Numbered from the stretch's first letter, positions 40,000 to 50,680 are shown. The stretch is DNA of 64,000 bases from Ceratothoa steindachneri (GCA_963969495.1 OZ018333.1:92222207-92286206), one strand, 5' to 3'. Notes: generated from the letters alone by a model not told the origin. A program made the numbers and translations.

Positions 40000-40405
40000 A
40001 TGAGCTCTCCAATTGGATCAGCTGACCTACTCAACCTTCCAGGATTCCCAACTCCGCAGGCAAGTCCTGAGGAGTACCTCTTGACGGAGGTCAGCAACAT
40101 CAGTATGCTGTCCAACGAGACCTCCCTAGCACCGGTTAATGGAACGCCCGACTTTCCTTCGTTTCCCACATACATGCAGGTGGTGTACAGCTGCTGTTAC
40201 GCCCTGACCTTCCTGGTAGGTGTGGTAGGGAACATATTGGTGCCGGTAGTGATCTCCCGGGACCGAGAACTGATCAGTTCGTCGACGGGGGCCTTCATCG
40301 TCAACTTGGCCCTGTCGGATCTGCTGGTGCTGCTCGTGTGTAACCCGGTGGTCATCGTCGAGCTCTTCTCCCCGCCAGAGATGTGGGTTCTACCCGCACC
40401 CATGT
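40000..40405 (+). CDS. ETHR: ETHR exon 1: N terminus, TM1, TM2
   Basis: Encodes residues 1-136 (the last codon is split). The extracellular N terminus has three N-X-S/T sites. TM1 is about 58-84 and TM2 about 97-121. The donor is ATGT|GTAAGT, phase 1. The in-frame run-on into the intron meets a stop at 40468-40470. Confidence 0.88.
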
Positions 40406-41892
40406 GTAAGTACACCTCCGACCCTCAATCATCTTTGTCCTCTGTCCCCACTCGCGTTCAGTCCCCGTGATCGCCCCCACTCTCTCGGTTTCAGGCAAGA
40501 TGATCCCCTTCGTCGAGCTGATGGTGGAGAATGCCTCCATCCTCACCATCCTTGCCATCTCCATCGAGAGACACCATGTCATCTGCCACCCATTGAGAGC
40601 CGCTCGCACCTGTACTCGAACCCGGGCCGCTATCATCTGCGCCATTGTGTGGCCGGTCGCAGGCGTCATATCCAGGTCAGTGGGCATCTTTGTTGTAAGG
40701 GTGGTGTAGAAATTTTGTGTGGCATCAGCTTCTAAGCGTGCCTCAAAGACTTTTATCAACACTTTCGGCCCCAATTAATTGTCAGTGTAGATAATTCTTA
40801 CATAATAAACAACGATCAGATGATGTGTAGATCAAGTGATCTACACAGCCAGTGCCAATACTAACTTCTTTAATGTTTTTTGAACATCGATTAATGCGTG
40901 AGATTAATCTAAATATTGGTTATGTTTTGGATATGAAGGAATAAATTATCTTTTTCTCCCTGGGATGATTCTTCAGCCCCGTCATTGTTTGGACAGAGTA
41001 CTGGATGGCTAGCTACGTTCGTCAAGAGACCCTCATCCCTGTTTGCGTGATGCGAATAGACCAGTTCTGGCCCTCTGTAAGTACACCGGGGACTTCTCTG
41101 AGGGTTGTGTTTCCAGAGATTCTTAAAATGGCCTTAATTTATAAAGGGATTCCTCAACGCTTATTTTGTGTTTTTTCGGTGGTTCAAGCTTCAAGGACGG
41201 GTAAAATGGCTCATATGTTTCACTGTTTCCCAAACTTAAAACTTGCTTTCCTATGAAAATCATATGTGTTTTGATAGGTATTGAAGTATTTCAAGTGTGC
41301 CACAAGTCCATAGAATGCTTTGGGCCGTTAATTTCTTTTATTTTGTCTAGATTTTGAAAGTCTTATGTTTTCCTTAGTTTTTATCGCTAGCTTTGTGCTA
41401 AATTTGCTGAGCCCCGTCAACTACTTGCGTGTAAGCCTTTCATTAGCGTCTTTTCCAAAATTCTTTTAAGACTATTTTTCCCAACAAATATGATTTCCTT
41501 TAGAAGTGTAATACTTTTCTGCCAGTATTTTAACTCGGAGAAAACTGCATCATGGGTAAAACATATTTTACAGCTTTCTCTCACGATGGCATCCTGTTCT
41601 CTCATTTATTCTTTTTATCTTTTCTCTTATCTTTTAAGTCTCCTCTTTCGTAAAATGCAATTATTAAGGTCGAAAATCTGGATACGATTGTGTTATTTCA
41701 GTCCTATTTGTGTAACGGGACGGTAGTGTTTAGATGGGGTCCCATACCGACACATCAGGATGTTGGAAACGGGATTTGAAGGTCTTAGCGAGGCTGTTCC
41801 CGGGAATTGGAGCGGGAAATCGTCAAAGTGACAGGGGATATTTCACTTCCCAACCATTTATCAAATCCTCATTCCAATCCTTTTGTGTATAG

Positions 41893-41957
<65 letters not shown>

Positions 41958-43643
41958 GGGATGGGGGCGGTGTACACCCCATCTGCTAGGTAAAGACTCT
42001 CGCCCCTTGACAGATCTACATGCTGTCGCTGAACGTGGGCATCTTTTTCATCCCGCTGGCGTTCTTGGTGGCCCTCTATACCCGCATCGTCCGACAGCTG
42101 CTCATCTACCACAAAGAACTCAGCCCGCACATGACCCGCGGGCACCTGCGAGCGCGCAAGCAGGTGGGGCTTATTTCGTCTGGGGGGACAATGGCATAAT
42201 AGGGCCACATTTATAGCAGCAAACCTGCACCCCTTTTCATAAAACGATTGCCACTCATCTATTCAACGAGTTAGAACTGCCTGAACATAAAACCTCTCTC
42301 GCTCATAGATCAGGGTTACTACGGAGTGGAGGGCACGACCGAGTTAAAAGCCTTTTATAAAACCATTACTATTAATAATAGTAGTACCTTCCCTCCTGAG
42401 ACTGCGATTGCAGTCTATTCGTTTGTCCAACAGGTAGTGGTCATGCTGGGCACGGTCGTGACGAGCTTCTTCGTATGTCTCCTGCCCTATCACGTCTTCG
42501 GGCTGATCCATTTCTTCGTTACCGACGTCTCCACTCTCATGAGCATCGTAAGTACCCTCTATATTTATGTGTATGTGTATTTTCATCTCAGCAAGACCTT
42601 ATACACACTGTGTGTATGGGGGTGTCCCTTTTAGCTTGTCAATCTGCTTGTCTGTCTCAGTGTGAGTGCGTGCTTTAATGGAGTCTCTTCTCTATCCTCT
42701 CCTCTCTGGTTTCGCTTGATTCTCCTTCATCTCCTTCCACTGTTATAATGGTTTAGGTTTGGTGGCTGTTAATCTTTATTTTTTCTGGTTGCACACCATC
42801 CCTCCAGACCCTGAAAAGTGACTGAAGCCCATCTCCCTCCCTCAGGATGTGTACTTCAACGTCCTCTTCTTTTCGCGGTCGATGATCTACGTGAACTCGG
42901 CCGTGAACCCGATCCTCTACAACTTGACCTCAACTCGATTCCGGGACTCGCTAGCCCAGATTTTGGGGTTCAAGACTAAGCAATCAAACCTCTCCCGCAC
43001 CTCCTCCTTCCACCCAGGACTCACCCATCATGTGGGAGCGGTTCAACCGGCCCTCACGGCCTCCCACCAGCTACACAGGTCATTAACAATCCCGTGGACC
43101 GGAGGCCATCGAGACCAAGTCTCCGCTCACTCTACCCACTCTCTCAGACTTCCCAACCTTTCCGGTGAACCCCCATGCCCTAGGAACCCCGAGATCAACA
43201 CTCACGCCACTACCATCCTTCCATGCCGGAATGTCTCGATCTTGACCCTCTCAACTCAAGAGAGTAGTTCAGCGTCCTCGGACCAAACCGTGGACAGTAG
43301 AACCCTTAACAAAAAGCGATTCTGGAAAGGAAAACCCTCATCCAGCTCAGGGCCCTACCCCCTTTTCAAGGGGTACAGCCTCAGTCTCTGCAGGGCAAAG
43401 CGTCCCCCAACATCGGGCAAAAGCCCCTTCTTGGGCCGAAGTGCCACCCTGTCACCCGGTCTCTCTCACCTATCCGATAACGGGTCTTACACTTACAGGG
43501 GGCGGCAGTGCAAGACCTGTAAGATACCCACTCATGACCGTGGGCAAAACACCCTCAGGGAGACAGAGAACCAACCTCAAAATGTCTTCAGCTGTACAGA
43601 AGAAATGACGTTTCCTCTTGAAGCAAAGGAGAGTTATGTCTAA
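40000..43643 (+). CDS. ETHR: Ecdysis-triggering-hormone receptor-like GPCR, six coding exons
   Basis: A rhodopsin-class GPCR of the ETHR family, the plasma-membrane receptor that in insects starts the ecdysis behavioural sequence through Gq/Ca2+ signalling. Exons are 40000-40405, 40495-40675, 40977-41076, 42014-42163, 42434-42547 and 42846-43643. Every intron is GT-AG, phases are 1, 2, 0, 0, 0, and the joined frame is 582 codons plus TAA. Landmarks are N-glycosylation sites N33, N39 and N47, TM1 N78, TM2 D107, the disulfide pair C136/C219, E160-R161-H162 in place of ERY, W188 in TM4, P243 in TM5, CLLP at 294-297 in TM6, and NPILY at 338-342 in TM7. ETHR identity rests on family-typical text such as MWVL..MCK, PFVEL..ASILTILAIS, ARKQVV.MLG and NSAVNPILYNL. 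A related TRH-receptor-like orphan is the main alternative. The cytoplasmic tail is long, about 239 residues, and Ser-rich. Confidence 0.88.
40495..40675 (+). CDS. ETHR: ETHR exon 2: TM3, ERH motif, TM4
   Basis: The acceptor TTTCAG ends at 40494. The exon restores TGC (C136), the TM3 cysteine that pairs with ECL2. It carries PFVELMVENASILTILAIS, E160-R161-H162 and TM4 to S195. Donor CCAG|GTCAGT, phase 2. The preceding intron is only 89 bp. Confidence 0.9.
40977..41076 (+). CDS. ETHR: ETHR exon 3: end of TM4 and ECL2
   Basis: Acceptor TTCTTCAG ends at 40976. Encodes PVIVWTEYWM through C219 (ECL2 cysteine) to FWPS. Donor TCT|GTAAGT, phase 0. The preceding intron is 301 bp. Confidence 0.88.
41280..41560 (+). 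repeat. Dispersed-repeat fragments inside ETHR intron 3
   Basis: Shares CACAAGTCCATAGAA..., TCTAGATTTTGAA, and TTTTAAGACTATTTT/ATGATTT words with 24556-24620 and 26305-26390, in the same order and orientation but with about 1.7 kb of extra DNA between them there. Confidence 0.5.
41894..41955. repeat. (TA)n microsatellite in ETHR intron 3
   Basis: About 62 bp of pure TA, ending 58 bases before the exon 4 acceptor, which is close enough to be relevant for splicing. Confidence 0.97.
42014..42163 (+). CDS. ETHR: ETHR exon 4: TM5 and ICL3
   Basis: Acceptor CCCCTTGACAG ends at 42013. Exactly 50 codons: IYMLSLNVGIFFIPLAFLV (P243) and a basic third intracellular loop ending RARKQ. Donor CAG|GTGGGG, phase 0. 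The intron before it, 937 bp, contains a (TA)n tract and dispersed-repeat pieces. Confidence 0.88.
42434..42547 (+). CDS. ETHR: ETHR exon 5: TM6
   Basis: Acceptor TTTGTCCAACAG ends at 42433. Encodes 38 codons from VVVMLGTVV through CLLPYHVFGLIHFF to LMSI. Donor ATC|GTAAGT, phase 0. Confidence 0.88.
42846..43643 (+). CDS. ETHR: ETHR exon 6: TM7 and long C-terminal tail
   Basis: Acceptor TCCCTCCCTCAG ends at 42845. Starts DVYFNVLFFSRSMIYVNSAV, then NPILYNL and an amphipathic FRDSLAQIL helix 8. About 230 further residues follow, rich in Ser, Thr and Pro with several CxxC-like pairs. Codon-wise GC content is clearly above the flanking DNA to the very end, which supports real coding use of the tail. 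Confidence 0.88.
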   Translation, partial: DVYFNVLFFSRSMIYVNSAVNPILYNLTSTRFRDSLAQILGFKTKQSNLSRTSSFHPGLTHHVGAVQPALTASHQLHRSLTIPWTGGHRDQVSAHSTHSLRLPNLSGEPPCPRNPEINTHATTILPCRNVSILTLSTQESSSASSDQTVDSRTLNKKRFWKGKPSSSSGPYPLFKGYSLSLCRAKRPPTSGKSPFLGRSATLSPGLSHLSDNGSYTYRGRQCKTCKIPTHDRGQNTLRETENQPQNVFSCTEEMTFPLEAKESYV

Positions 43644-46600
43644 CGAGGGGCTGACCGAACCCACTTTATGTTGCTAACAAAAGCCCCTACCCCCTACCAA
43701 TGCGACAAGAAGTAGGTTTCTCCCATAACTGGAGTGACAGAGGTGTCCACCTTTACTAGGTCTTTGTGAAAAGATGATCCAGGTTTATGTTCCTCGCGCA
43801 ACTGACATTTCCATTACAAATCACAAAAATGATCTTAATAATCTAACAATTGGAATGACATCGAGCGTCATAATTCAAACCCGACGAGCTCTGTATTTAA
43901 GCTTATCATCCTCAGCAAGTGCGTTTCTCTCCTCTTCCTTTTTCTTCCTCGTCCTTTGTAACTAAACCAGACAGACTAAGACAAAGGCCACGTTGCATGC
44001 CTCACATCGACGTGCTGCAATGCACGATAATCCCCCATCCTCTCATCTCTCCAATTTACGACCATGCTTTTACCTTTCACAGTCTTTCATCAACATTTTC
44101 AGAAATTCTCAACTAAAACCTTACCATCAATAATTTCTTTTATCATTCTCTCATGCTACATCTCCGAAACAAAGATACTATGAAAGTAATTATAAACTTT
44201 TCTCCACTACGCTTCCAGCCATCATAGAGAGACGGATCCTCACGCACAACATATATACATGCAGGTTGCTTTTATCTCTTGTCCAGCACAAATTGCCCCG
44301 CTATCCACTAATACAAGCCTGAAGACTGGTCATTGAGCAGGCTTAAACTCATTGTTAAATGCTGTGAACATCATTTCCACAGTTAGTTTCCGCTACTTTA
44401 TAAACAATAGCATTTTTCTCGTTCATCACAACTGTGTTTTCCTTCATTTGCTCCTTCAATGCAGATCCAGCATATTTCTGCTGACTTTACAACAGATCCT
44501 AAAACCATTTACTCAAGCATGGTCCCACGAAGGCATCCAAAATGAAGCAAAAGGACACGACTTCTTGGAAAAATGTTTTCACAACCGCACATTTCATTCT
44601 CCATCTCCTTAACACCCATCCTATCGTTATCGAATGTAGCACCTTCAAATGTACAGGCTATTACCATGTACACTCTGTCATTCCACAGGCAAATTTGGTT
44701 GTCCTCTGTGGGTCACTATGTATTATGCGCCTCTTCCTTATATCTTTTGTTTTATTGAAGGATTTTCATTTTTTCTGATTATCTTCAACATGTTTCATAC
44801 CTACATCTCCACTTTATTGGGTGTTTCATATCATTTACCCTCCTGATAGATAGGTATACTATCCGTGTCTTTGCTGAGCAATGTAATCTATTTTTACTAT
44901 TTAACTCTACTCTTCTAGAAGGTCTTGACTTTTATTGATTTTATTCACTCAATTCTATCCAGGTTTTCTATAGAAAAACAATTGAATAACAATAAAAAGA
45001 ACAAATAATAAAGTAGTGAATAAAATCAAGGACTTATTCCGAGAACGAACTTCATCCCTTATAGATTCTGTGGTCAGGATCATTTCACTCCTTTTTAGGT
45101 ACTGCGGCAAATAACTTCTTGAAATCGAAGTAAAATACATATTTTTATCTTTCACCTTATTATAGGATATCATGACAAAGATCCTGCGAATTAATTAAAT
45201 CCGACTTGCCATTGTAAAAGCCAAGTTGACTGTTAAGTATCACACTATGGTGGTCTCAGTGTTTAGCGTCTTTACATTTGATGATGAATGTTGAAGTACT
45301 TGGCAACTCCTGTAAAATTCCTACAAACACCGTTGCCAATCAAAATTAGGTAGTGAAGAAAATTCTAGCATAATTCAATACCACGAAAGTTTGGAAAGTG
45401 TAACCTCAGGAAACATCGCCAAGTTGTACCTGGCAACTCTTCTTCCCTCGCCCGAGAACCGCCTGGCAATACAAGGCGGAGACGTCTCTCTCTTCCGTCG
45501 GTTCCTTCCAGTCGCATCAGGCCCCAGAATAGATATCCAAAACATTATCGGGTTTTAGGATGAAATTTTTGTATCCCTCAAAATAATTGGAAATTTCGCC
45601 TTCTTGCTTTAATCAACTAAGGAGATCTTTGTATACGATTCCTAATTATCTCTATTTTTTACTCGTTTCAATAGATTACATAAATGGTGTATAGCAACAA
45701 ATAACTATTAGTAACCACTCTCTATCCGCTATATCGATAAGTGTACATCTATACTCTTGGGTTCCCGTGAGGTCACTTGTATTATATGTACGGGTTATGT
45801 ACTATATGTCTGAAATTGCGAGGTGCACAATGTTCCTGGCCCGTTCATGAGTGCATTTAAATCTCAATAAATGTTCAAGTAATTTAAGTCTCCCCAGGGC
45901 ACTCTGGAGTCGGTACCGTGGACTTCCCCCTATTTCCCTCATAGAAAAATGGGGAATGAGGAGATAATATCGTAGGGGCCCCAGCCATAAATCATAAATG
46001 GTTCTTAAATAAAGAAACTACACGAACTATCTCTCTTTATCCTCTTATCAGTGTAATGATTCTTCATTAATTCGTATTAGGTTGGTTTATTCAATAATAT
46101 CAAATTCACCGATACAGAAACCCATACAATTGTAATGAGAGTCTACAAAACAGAGCTCAAATGGTAAATGCAACGATCCTTCGCATCAAAAGAACGACAC
46201 TAATGGACCACAACCGAAGAATATCGGTCCACTCTTTCTCGAAACCTTGGAAGATGATCTTTAAATTCCCAAACAAGGATCCAAGATGAAGATATTAAAG
46301 ATTCCAATATTGTCTCTTAAAACTTTTATTTCAAACGCAAATGATAAATATGAGGAACTTCCTAAAAAGTAATGAATTTACACAAAAATTATTTTCGTCA
46401 TTGTAAACAGACTATATGGGCAGACTATCTATCGAATCTTACTTCTTTACGAATACCAGAAGTCTGCAGGTTTTGAGTTCACCAAAACTATTGAAAAGTC
46501 AGGCTATTGTTAAGGTATGCAACCAAGGCTGCTCTGCCCTTGTGCCTATGGTTATTATTGTTTACTCTGGTTGATTTTTCATCCAACCAAAAAACTAGGC

Positions 46601-47135
46601 AAATATTAGGAAAGAGATGATTTGGGAGGCTTCGTGGCTTTATTTGCATTTTGTGGCTAATTTGAGACCAAACATGAAGCTGCATTTGAGTATATTTGGA
46701 CGGCCTGATGTGGTTTATTGATCTCCACAAAAGCCGGAATATTTTTTATCTTAGATCAAGTTGGGTAAATTTCGGTTTCAGAATGACAGAAAAACAGAAA
46801 ATAGAGTCTCTTAGTGGGCTTTGTGGTGATTCTGCCATTATTTCGTCCTTTTTTAGTTTCCGAGAGAAACATGTATGAAACAAATGTACATACACAGTCA
46901 CGCACAGAGGATAGCGCAGGAAAATAAAAACATACGAGAGGCCTGGTTCACTAAAAGCCTCTGGAGGCTATCTGGTTGAACCTGAACCACCTGACAAATT
47001 ATTATCAATCATCAAACCCAAAACCGCATCTCATAAATTATAAGCTTTCAAAAAGGATTAAAAAAATGGTTTTAGAAAGACTTCCATTCATAAATAAATA
47101 CCATAGGAATATTGCTTACGTCATCACTTTCATAG
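43644..47135. other. ETHR downstream region, no further gene seen
   Basis: Includes the likely ETHR 3' UTR at its start. Pyrimidine-biased text at 43900-44800 has overlapping short frames in several phases with no recognised domains. A GC-richer patch lies at 45420-45530, with CCTGGCAACTC words. No second set of TM6-TM7 exons was found. Confidence 0.5.
44991..44996 (+). terminator. First AATAAA downstream of ETHR
   Basis: The first canonical polyadenylation hexamer after the stop codon, 1.35 kb downstream, with further AT-rich text after it. Whether the 3' UTR extends this far is unknown. Confidence 0.25.
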
Positions 47136-47210
47136 GTCTTATGAACCTATTAATCTAGATTTAATGAACCTATTAATCTAGGTCTTATGAACCTATTAAT
47201 CTAGATTTAA
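47136..47210 (+). repeat. 24-bp tandem repeat, three units
   Basis: ATGAACCTATTAATCTAG occurs at 47140, 47164 and 47188, nearly unchanged, so it is a recent local expansion. It overlaps the end of a 60-codon frame that I do not consider a gene. Confidence 0.9.
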
Positions 47211-48049
47211 CTGATTTGGGGGAATAAAATCATCGCCTTAGAATATGTTTCTGACGACCATGAAATGCACGAATATTGGATAAGTTTTTCTTCATCTGGG
47301 CGAAATTGAACTATGTTTTCCAAACGTTTATTACAAGTTTCCCATTTCTTTATTAAGATCTAAATAGGCAAATAGTTACTATGACATCTTTCACTTCATT
47401 ATTCTATTCTAGGTTAAAATTTGTAGCAATCAAACGATTGAATTGTTCTGGTAGATCTACAACCCAAACTAATGGGTCAGAAATCTTACATTTCGTTTTC
47501 TTTGATTATTTACATGTACACCTTTTAGATAACATCACATGTATACTTTTTAGATGATCCTTTGCTCATGAATACCTCAAATACCTCTGTGTATTCATTT
47601 TCTATGACACCTCCCTTGAAATATCCAATTAATGAAGCTTAATCCAATTAATCGACGAAGCGTAGTCCACAAATCCATAGCCACGAGTGTAAATTGATGA
47701 AGGCGTCTGTCGCCAACACTTGTCGCAATCTAGATGAGCAATCCAGGGCCAATAAAAGATTACACCATTTCATAATATCATTAAATGAATTGATAACATT
47801 TAAAAAAATATTACTAATGATTTAAAGTAGAATAATTGAACATAAATGAATAGAAATGGTCTTAAACCGTAGGAATATTTCTATCGCGGATGAATATTTA
47901 TAGAATCACTATTTCTATGTAATAAAGGGCAGATTTGGGCATAAATTAAAGACTTCCTGTGACGCGTCTCGATTTGAAGGTAGATTTTTAGTCGCGTTTA
48001 GGTGAGTCTATCAGTGACTATGATGGTTTGTAGGTCGTCGGTCGGATGG
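47211..48049. other. No gene seen
   Basis: AT-rich. AACATCACATGTA and ATGTACACCTTTTAGAT/ATGTATACTTTTTAGAT are weakly duplicated near 47513-47555. Nothing else is recognised. Confidence 0.45.
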
Positions 48050-49210
48050 TAACCATTTTACTTCTTGATGGGTGTGATAGAACAGTCTGAGGCCGCATTG
48101 TTTCAGCCCCTATCACATGTTGGAACACATGCTTCCCCACGTGTGTCCTGCGAAGGGAAGTAGAAGGCGCGTTATCGCCCATCATAGCCAATGTTTAATC
48201 AAGGAGGTTCACTCCCCCGTTCACCCCCGATGCGTCGATCTCGCCAGATTGAATTAGGCTTATGGGCAGATAAGATATTTTCCCAGGCGCCACCGGGACA
48301 TTCGATCGAAGTCCCCCACCCCATTGTCCCCTACGCCAAGGGACTGGCTCCGGCTATTTATACAATAGCATTTCACATTTGAAGCAGATTCAGATTAACT
48401 TCGTGAGGCATCAAGCCGATACGGTCTCCCTTGTGCACCTAGGAACTCTCCCCGAAAAAATCTTATTGTCCAGAAGAGGACAATATCCCTTGAGTGCGAA
48501 AGTTCGTACCCTTCGAGACGCCAAGTCAACAAGGTCCCCCTGTTGTTCAGAAAGAGAACAACTTTAGAACAGCCATTGTTCTTCAAGCCCCGTTCGTCTA
48601 GAAACGGTTCTCGTTCCCAAGAAATCACGTCAGGATAATATAATTCCCCCCTTTTTTAACGTTCTTAGAGAGAACGCTTGGTTACAACAATAACCTCCAT
48701 TGTTCATCTAGAACATCTCAGATATCATGTTATAAGGATCGCTTGTACTTCCGAGCCCCACTTCGCTCTCACTTCTTGAAGACAGTCCTTCCCCCCACGT
48801 TAAGGCCATCCCCCCGAAGAACCCCTTCTCCTGGAAATCGCCAGTTGGACCGAGGATTCCTTCCCATCGCCTTCCTTTGCACGAATACCTTGTATTTACG
48901 TAAGCTAAGCATTATATTTAATCTTTTAACCTTTTGTCAACGCAACTCTGTGCTTTAAATGGTTTAGCGAACCATTCCCCCTTTTTGTTTGTTTGCCGTT
49001 TTAAATCTCTCCAAATCTTAATCCTCAGATTAATCAGATATTCCCATGAACTTTTTCATTTCCTGTGTTTCTCCCATTTTTAATCCCCGTTTATGTAAAC
49101 ATTTTCCGTGTGTTGTTTGATAGTTTAATTAATAAACTCTTTTTTATTAATGGTAGCCATATTATTTATCCTTGTGCTCCGTTCCACTTCTTAAGTATAT
49201 TAAAGATAAA
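48050..49210 (+). mobile_element. GC-richer LTR-like or promoter-like block
   Basis: Composition rises sharply from about 48060. TGTGATAG and CTATCACA form an inverted pair at 48070-48120, CTATTTATA (near 48353) is TATA-like, and AATAAA lies near 49131, followed by T- and GT-rich text. This order (promoter, then polyadenylation signal about 0.8 kb later, no long frame) suits a solo LTR. Neither termini nor a target duplication could be fixed. An unrelated gene promoter is possible. Confidence 0.35.
48465..48720. repeat. Cluster of five small hairpins
   Basis: Perfect or near-perfect stems with A/G-rich or CTAGA loops recur: ATTGTCC-AGAAGA-GGACAAT (near 48467), TTGTTC-AGAAAGA-GAACAA (near 48542), CGTT-CGTCTAGA-AACG (near 48593), GTTCT-TAGAG-AGAAC (near 48660) and TGTTC-ATCTA-GAACA (near 48700). 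All share TTC/GAA arms, which could also be read as protein-binding palindromes. Confidence 0.55.
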
Positions 49211-49345
49211 TAGGCCTCTCCAGGCCCCCCGCTTTTTTTAACTAACCTCGGTCATCAGATTACCACGCACTCGAAATATAGAATAATCCCCTCAACGAAT
49301 AGTTATATATAGTATATCGTCGAGAGCCTAATCTACGACAATGGG

Positions 49346-49560
49346 GTTTTTGGCAATAACATCGTAAGTATTCGGCCAATTCTAACGAAATTGAAAACAC
49401 ATATGTTGTTTGATTTTCTCTTTCGATGATATAATTACCAAGGTCCTCTCAAGTTTAGCCCAGAAGTTATTAAAAGATAACTAACAATGGGTTGGATTGC
49501 CCCACTTGCTGAAAGTGAGATAATTGAGAGCACGCGACCTAGGTCTGTAGACCTCTCTTC
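49346..49560 (+). repeat. Dispersed repeat, copy at 49.4 kb
   Basis: Shares AACATCGTAA-TATTCGGCC-ATTCTAACGA, ATATAATTACCAAGGTCCTC and ATTGAGAGCACG...CTAGGTCTGT-type text with 58880-59260, same orientation. Here the 120-bp unit is single; there it is doubled. Confidence 0.75.
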
Positions 49561-49983
49561 TCAAGTTCATTATATGGCGTCCATTAAGTCGTCGGTCCCT
49601 GATTAAATTGAATTGTCCGTGCTACAAGTAAAGGGGCCCCATAGTAACAATAAGGTCGATTCCGCTCTTTTTGTCAACTCTTGGGTCGGTCCGCAGGAGG
49701 AGGTTGAGAGGTGGTGGAATAAGGAGGTTAGATTCCAGCAATACAACGAGCAAGAGGGAACCTCATTTAATCCTTCTCTTTTACAGTCAGCGGAAATGTA
49801 AACGAAATTATTTGCATAGTCTATTTGGGCTAATCTGAATTTAATAAAATGAAACACTATCATTAATCAAGTCATCTTTTGAAGTTTAAATTACGCTGTT
49901 AGATACAAAGTGGCATCTACTCTGCGCCTCGAGTTGCCAGATGCTGCCAATTCTCGCCTCTCTGCTAACTTCTCAACTTCAAG
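49561..49983. other. No gene seen
   Basis: Two short frames on opposite strands (49613-49801 and 49603-49863) overlap each other and match nothing I recognise. The text from AGTCGTCGGTCC to CAGTCAGCGG could be a decayed coding piece, but I cannot name it. Confidence 0.4.
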
Positions 49984-50184
49984 TTTTAGACTCGCAAAAA
50001 ATCCAAGCTGCTTTCGAAGCTCGGAAGCAAAAGCACTTGCCAATGAATGAGGTATGAATCACTTTTTCGACAAAACATTGTTTGATAAATTTATCTTTCG
50101 CGCAAAAAGTGATTCCTACCTGATTCATTGGCAAGTGCTTTTGCTTCTGAGCTTCGGAAGCAGTTTGGATTTCTTGCGAGTACA
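49984..50184. mobile_element. Palindromic foldback element with 80-bp arms
   Basis: The left arm (ACTCGCAAAAAATCCAAGCT...) and right arm (...GGATTTCTTGCGAGT) are reverse complements over about 80 bases with only a few mismatches, separated by a short spacer near 50070-50100. A transcript would form a long hairpin. It could be a foldback/MITE copy or a hairpin-RNA source. No transposase-type terminal signature is visible. Confidence 0.85.
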
Positions 50185-50194
50185 ACCATCGGTC

Positions 50195-50680
50195 AAGGAA
50201 ACTTAATTAATTAGCTTATTAGGAATTACTAAAACAACTTTAATAACGGGCATATTGGCAGTTATTAAGGCAACTATATTAACCTGCTTTTTGTTACTTT
50301 TCCAGAAAACTTGATTAACTAGCTTATTTGCACTTATTAAAGAAACTATATTAACTGGTATATTCATTTGTATCAAGGCAACTTTATTAATGAGTAAAAT
50401 TGCCACTGATTAAGCAACTTTATTAACTAACGTATTACAACTTATCGAGACAACCTGATTAACGTGCCTATTTAATTGTAGAAAGGCAACTTCATTAAGT
50501 ACCTTATTTTCACTTATTAAGGCAACATAAATAACTAGTTTATGGACACGTATAGATTAACTCGCCTATTCGCAGATATCAATGCAACTTTATTAACTTA
50601 TTGATACGTATCAGGGCAACTTGATTAACTGCATAAAGGTATGTATCAAGGCAACTTTGTTAATTAGCTTTTTTACAAGT
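50195..50680. repeat. 36-bp minisatellite, about 13 degenerate units
   Basis: AAGGCAACTTTATTAACTAGC-like text recurs near 50199, 50234, 50271, 50308, 50344, 50380, 50415, 50451, 50488, 50524, 50586, 50617 and 50652, mostly 35-37 bp apart (one unit is weak or missing near 50560). It begins about 10 bases after the palindrome ends. Confidence 0.9.

Noticed and set aside
40197..40774. Minus-strand open frames opposite ETHR exons 1 and 2 (and 42344-42586)
   Set aside because: Antisense shadows of GC-rich receptor exons; no splice or domain support.
44352..44846. Several overlapping frames downstream of ETHR as a small gene
   Set aside because: Three phases are open at once in pyrimidine-rich DNA, with no start context, splice pattern or homology.
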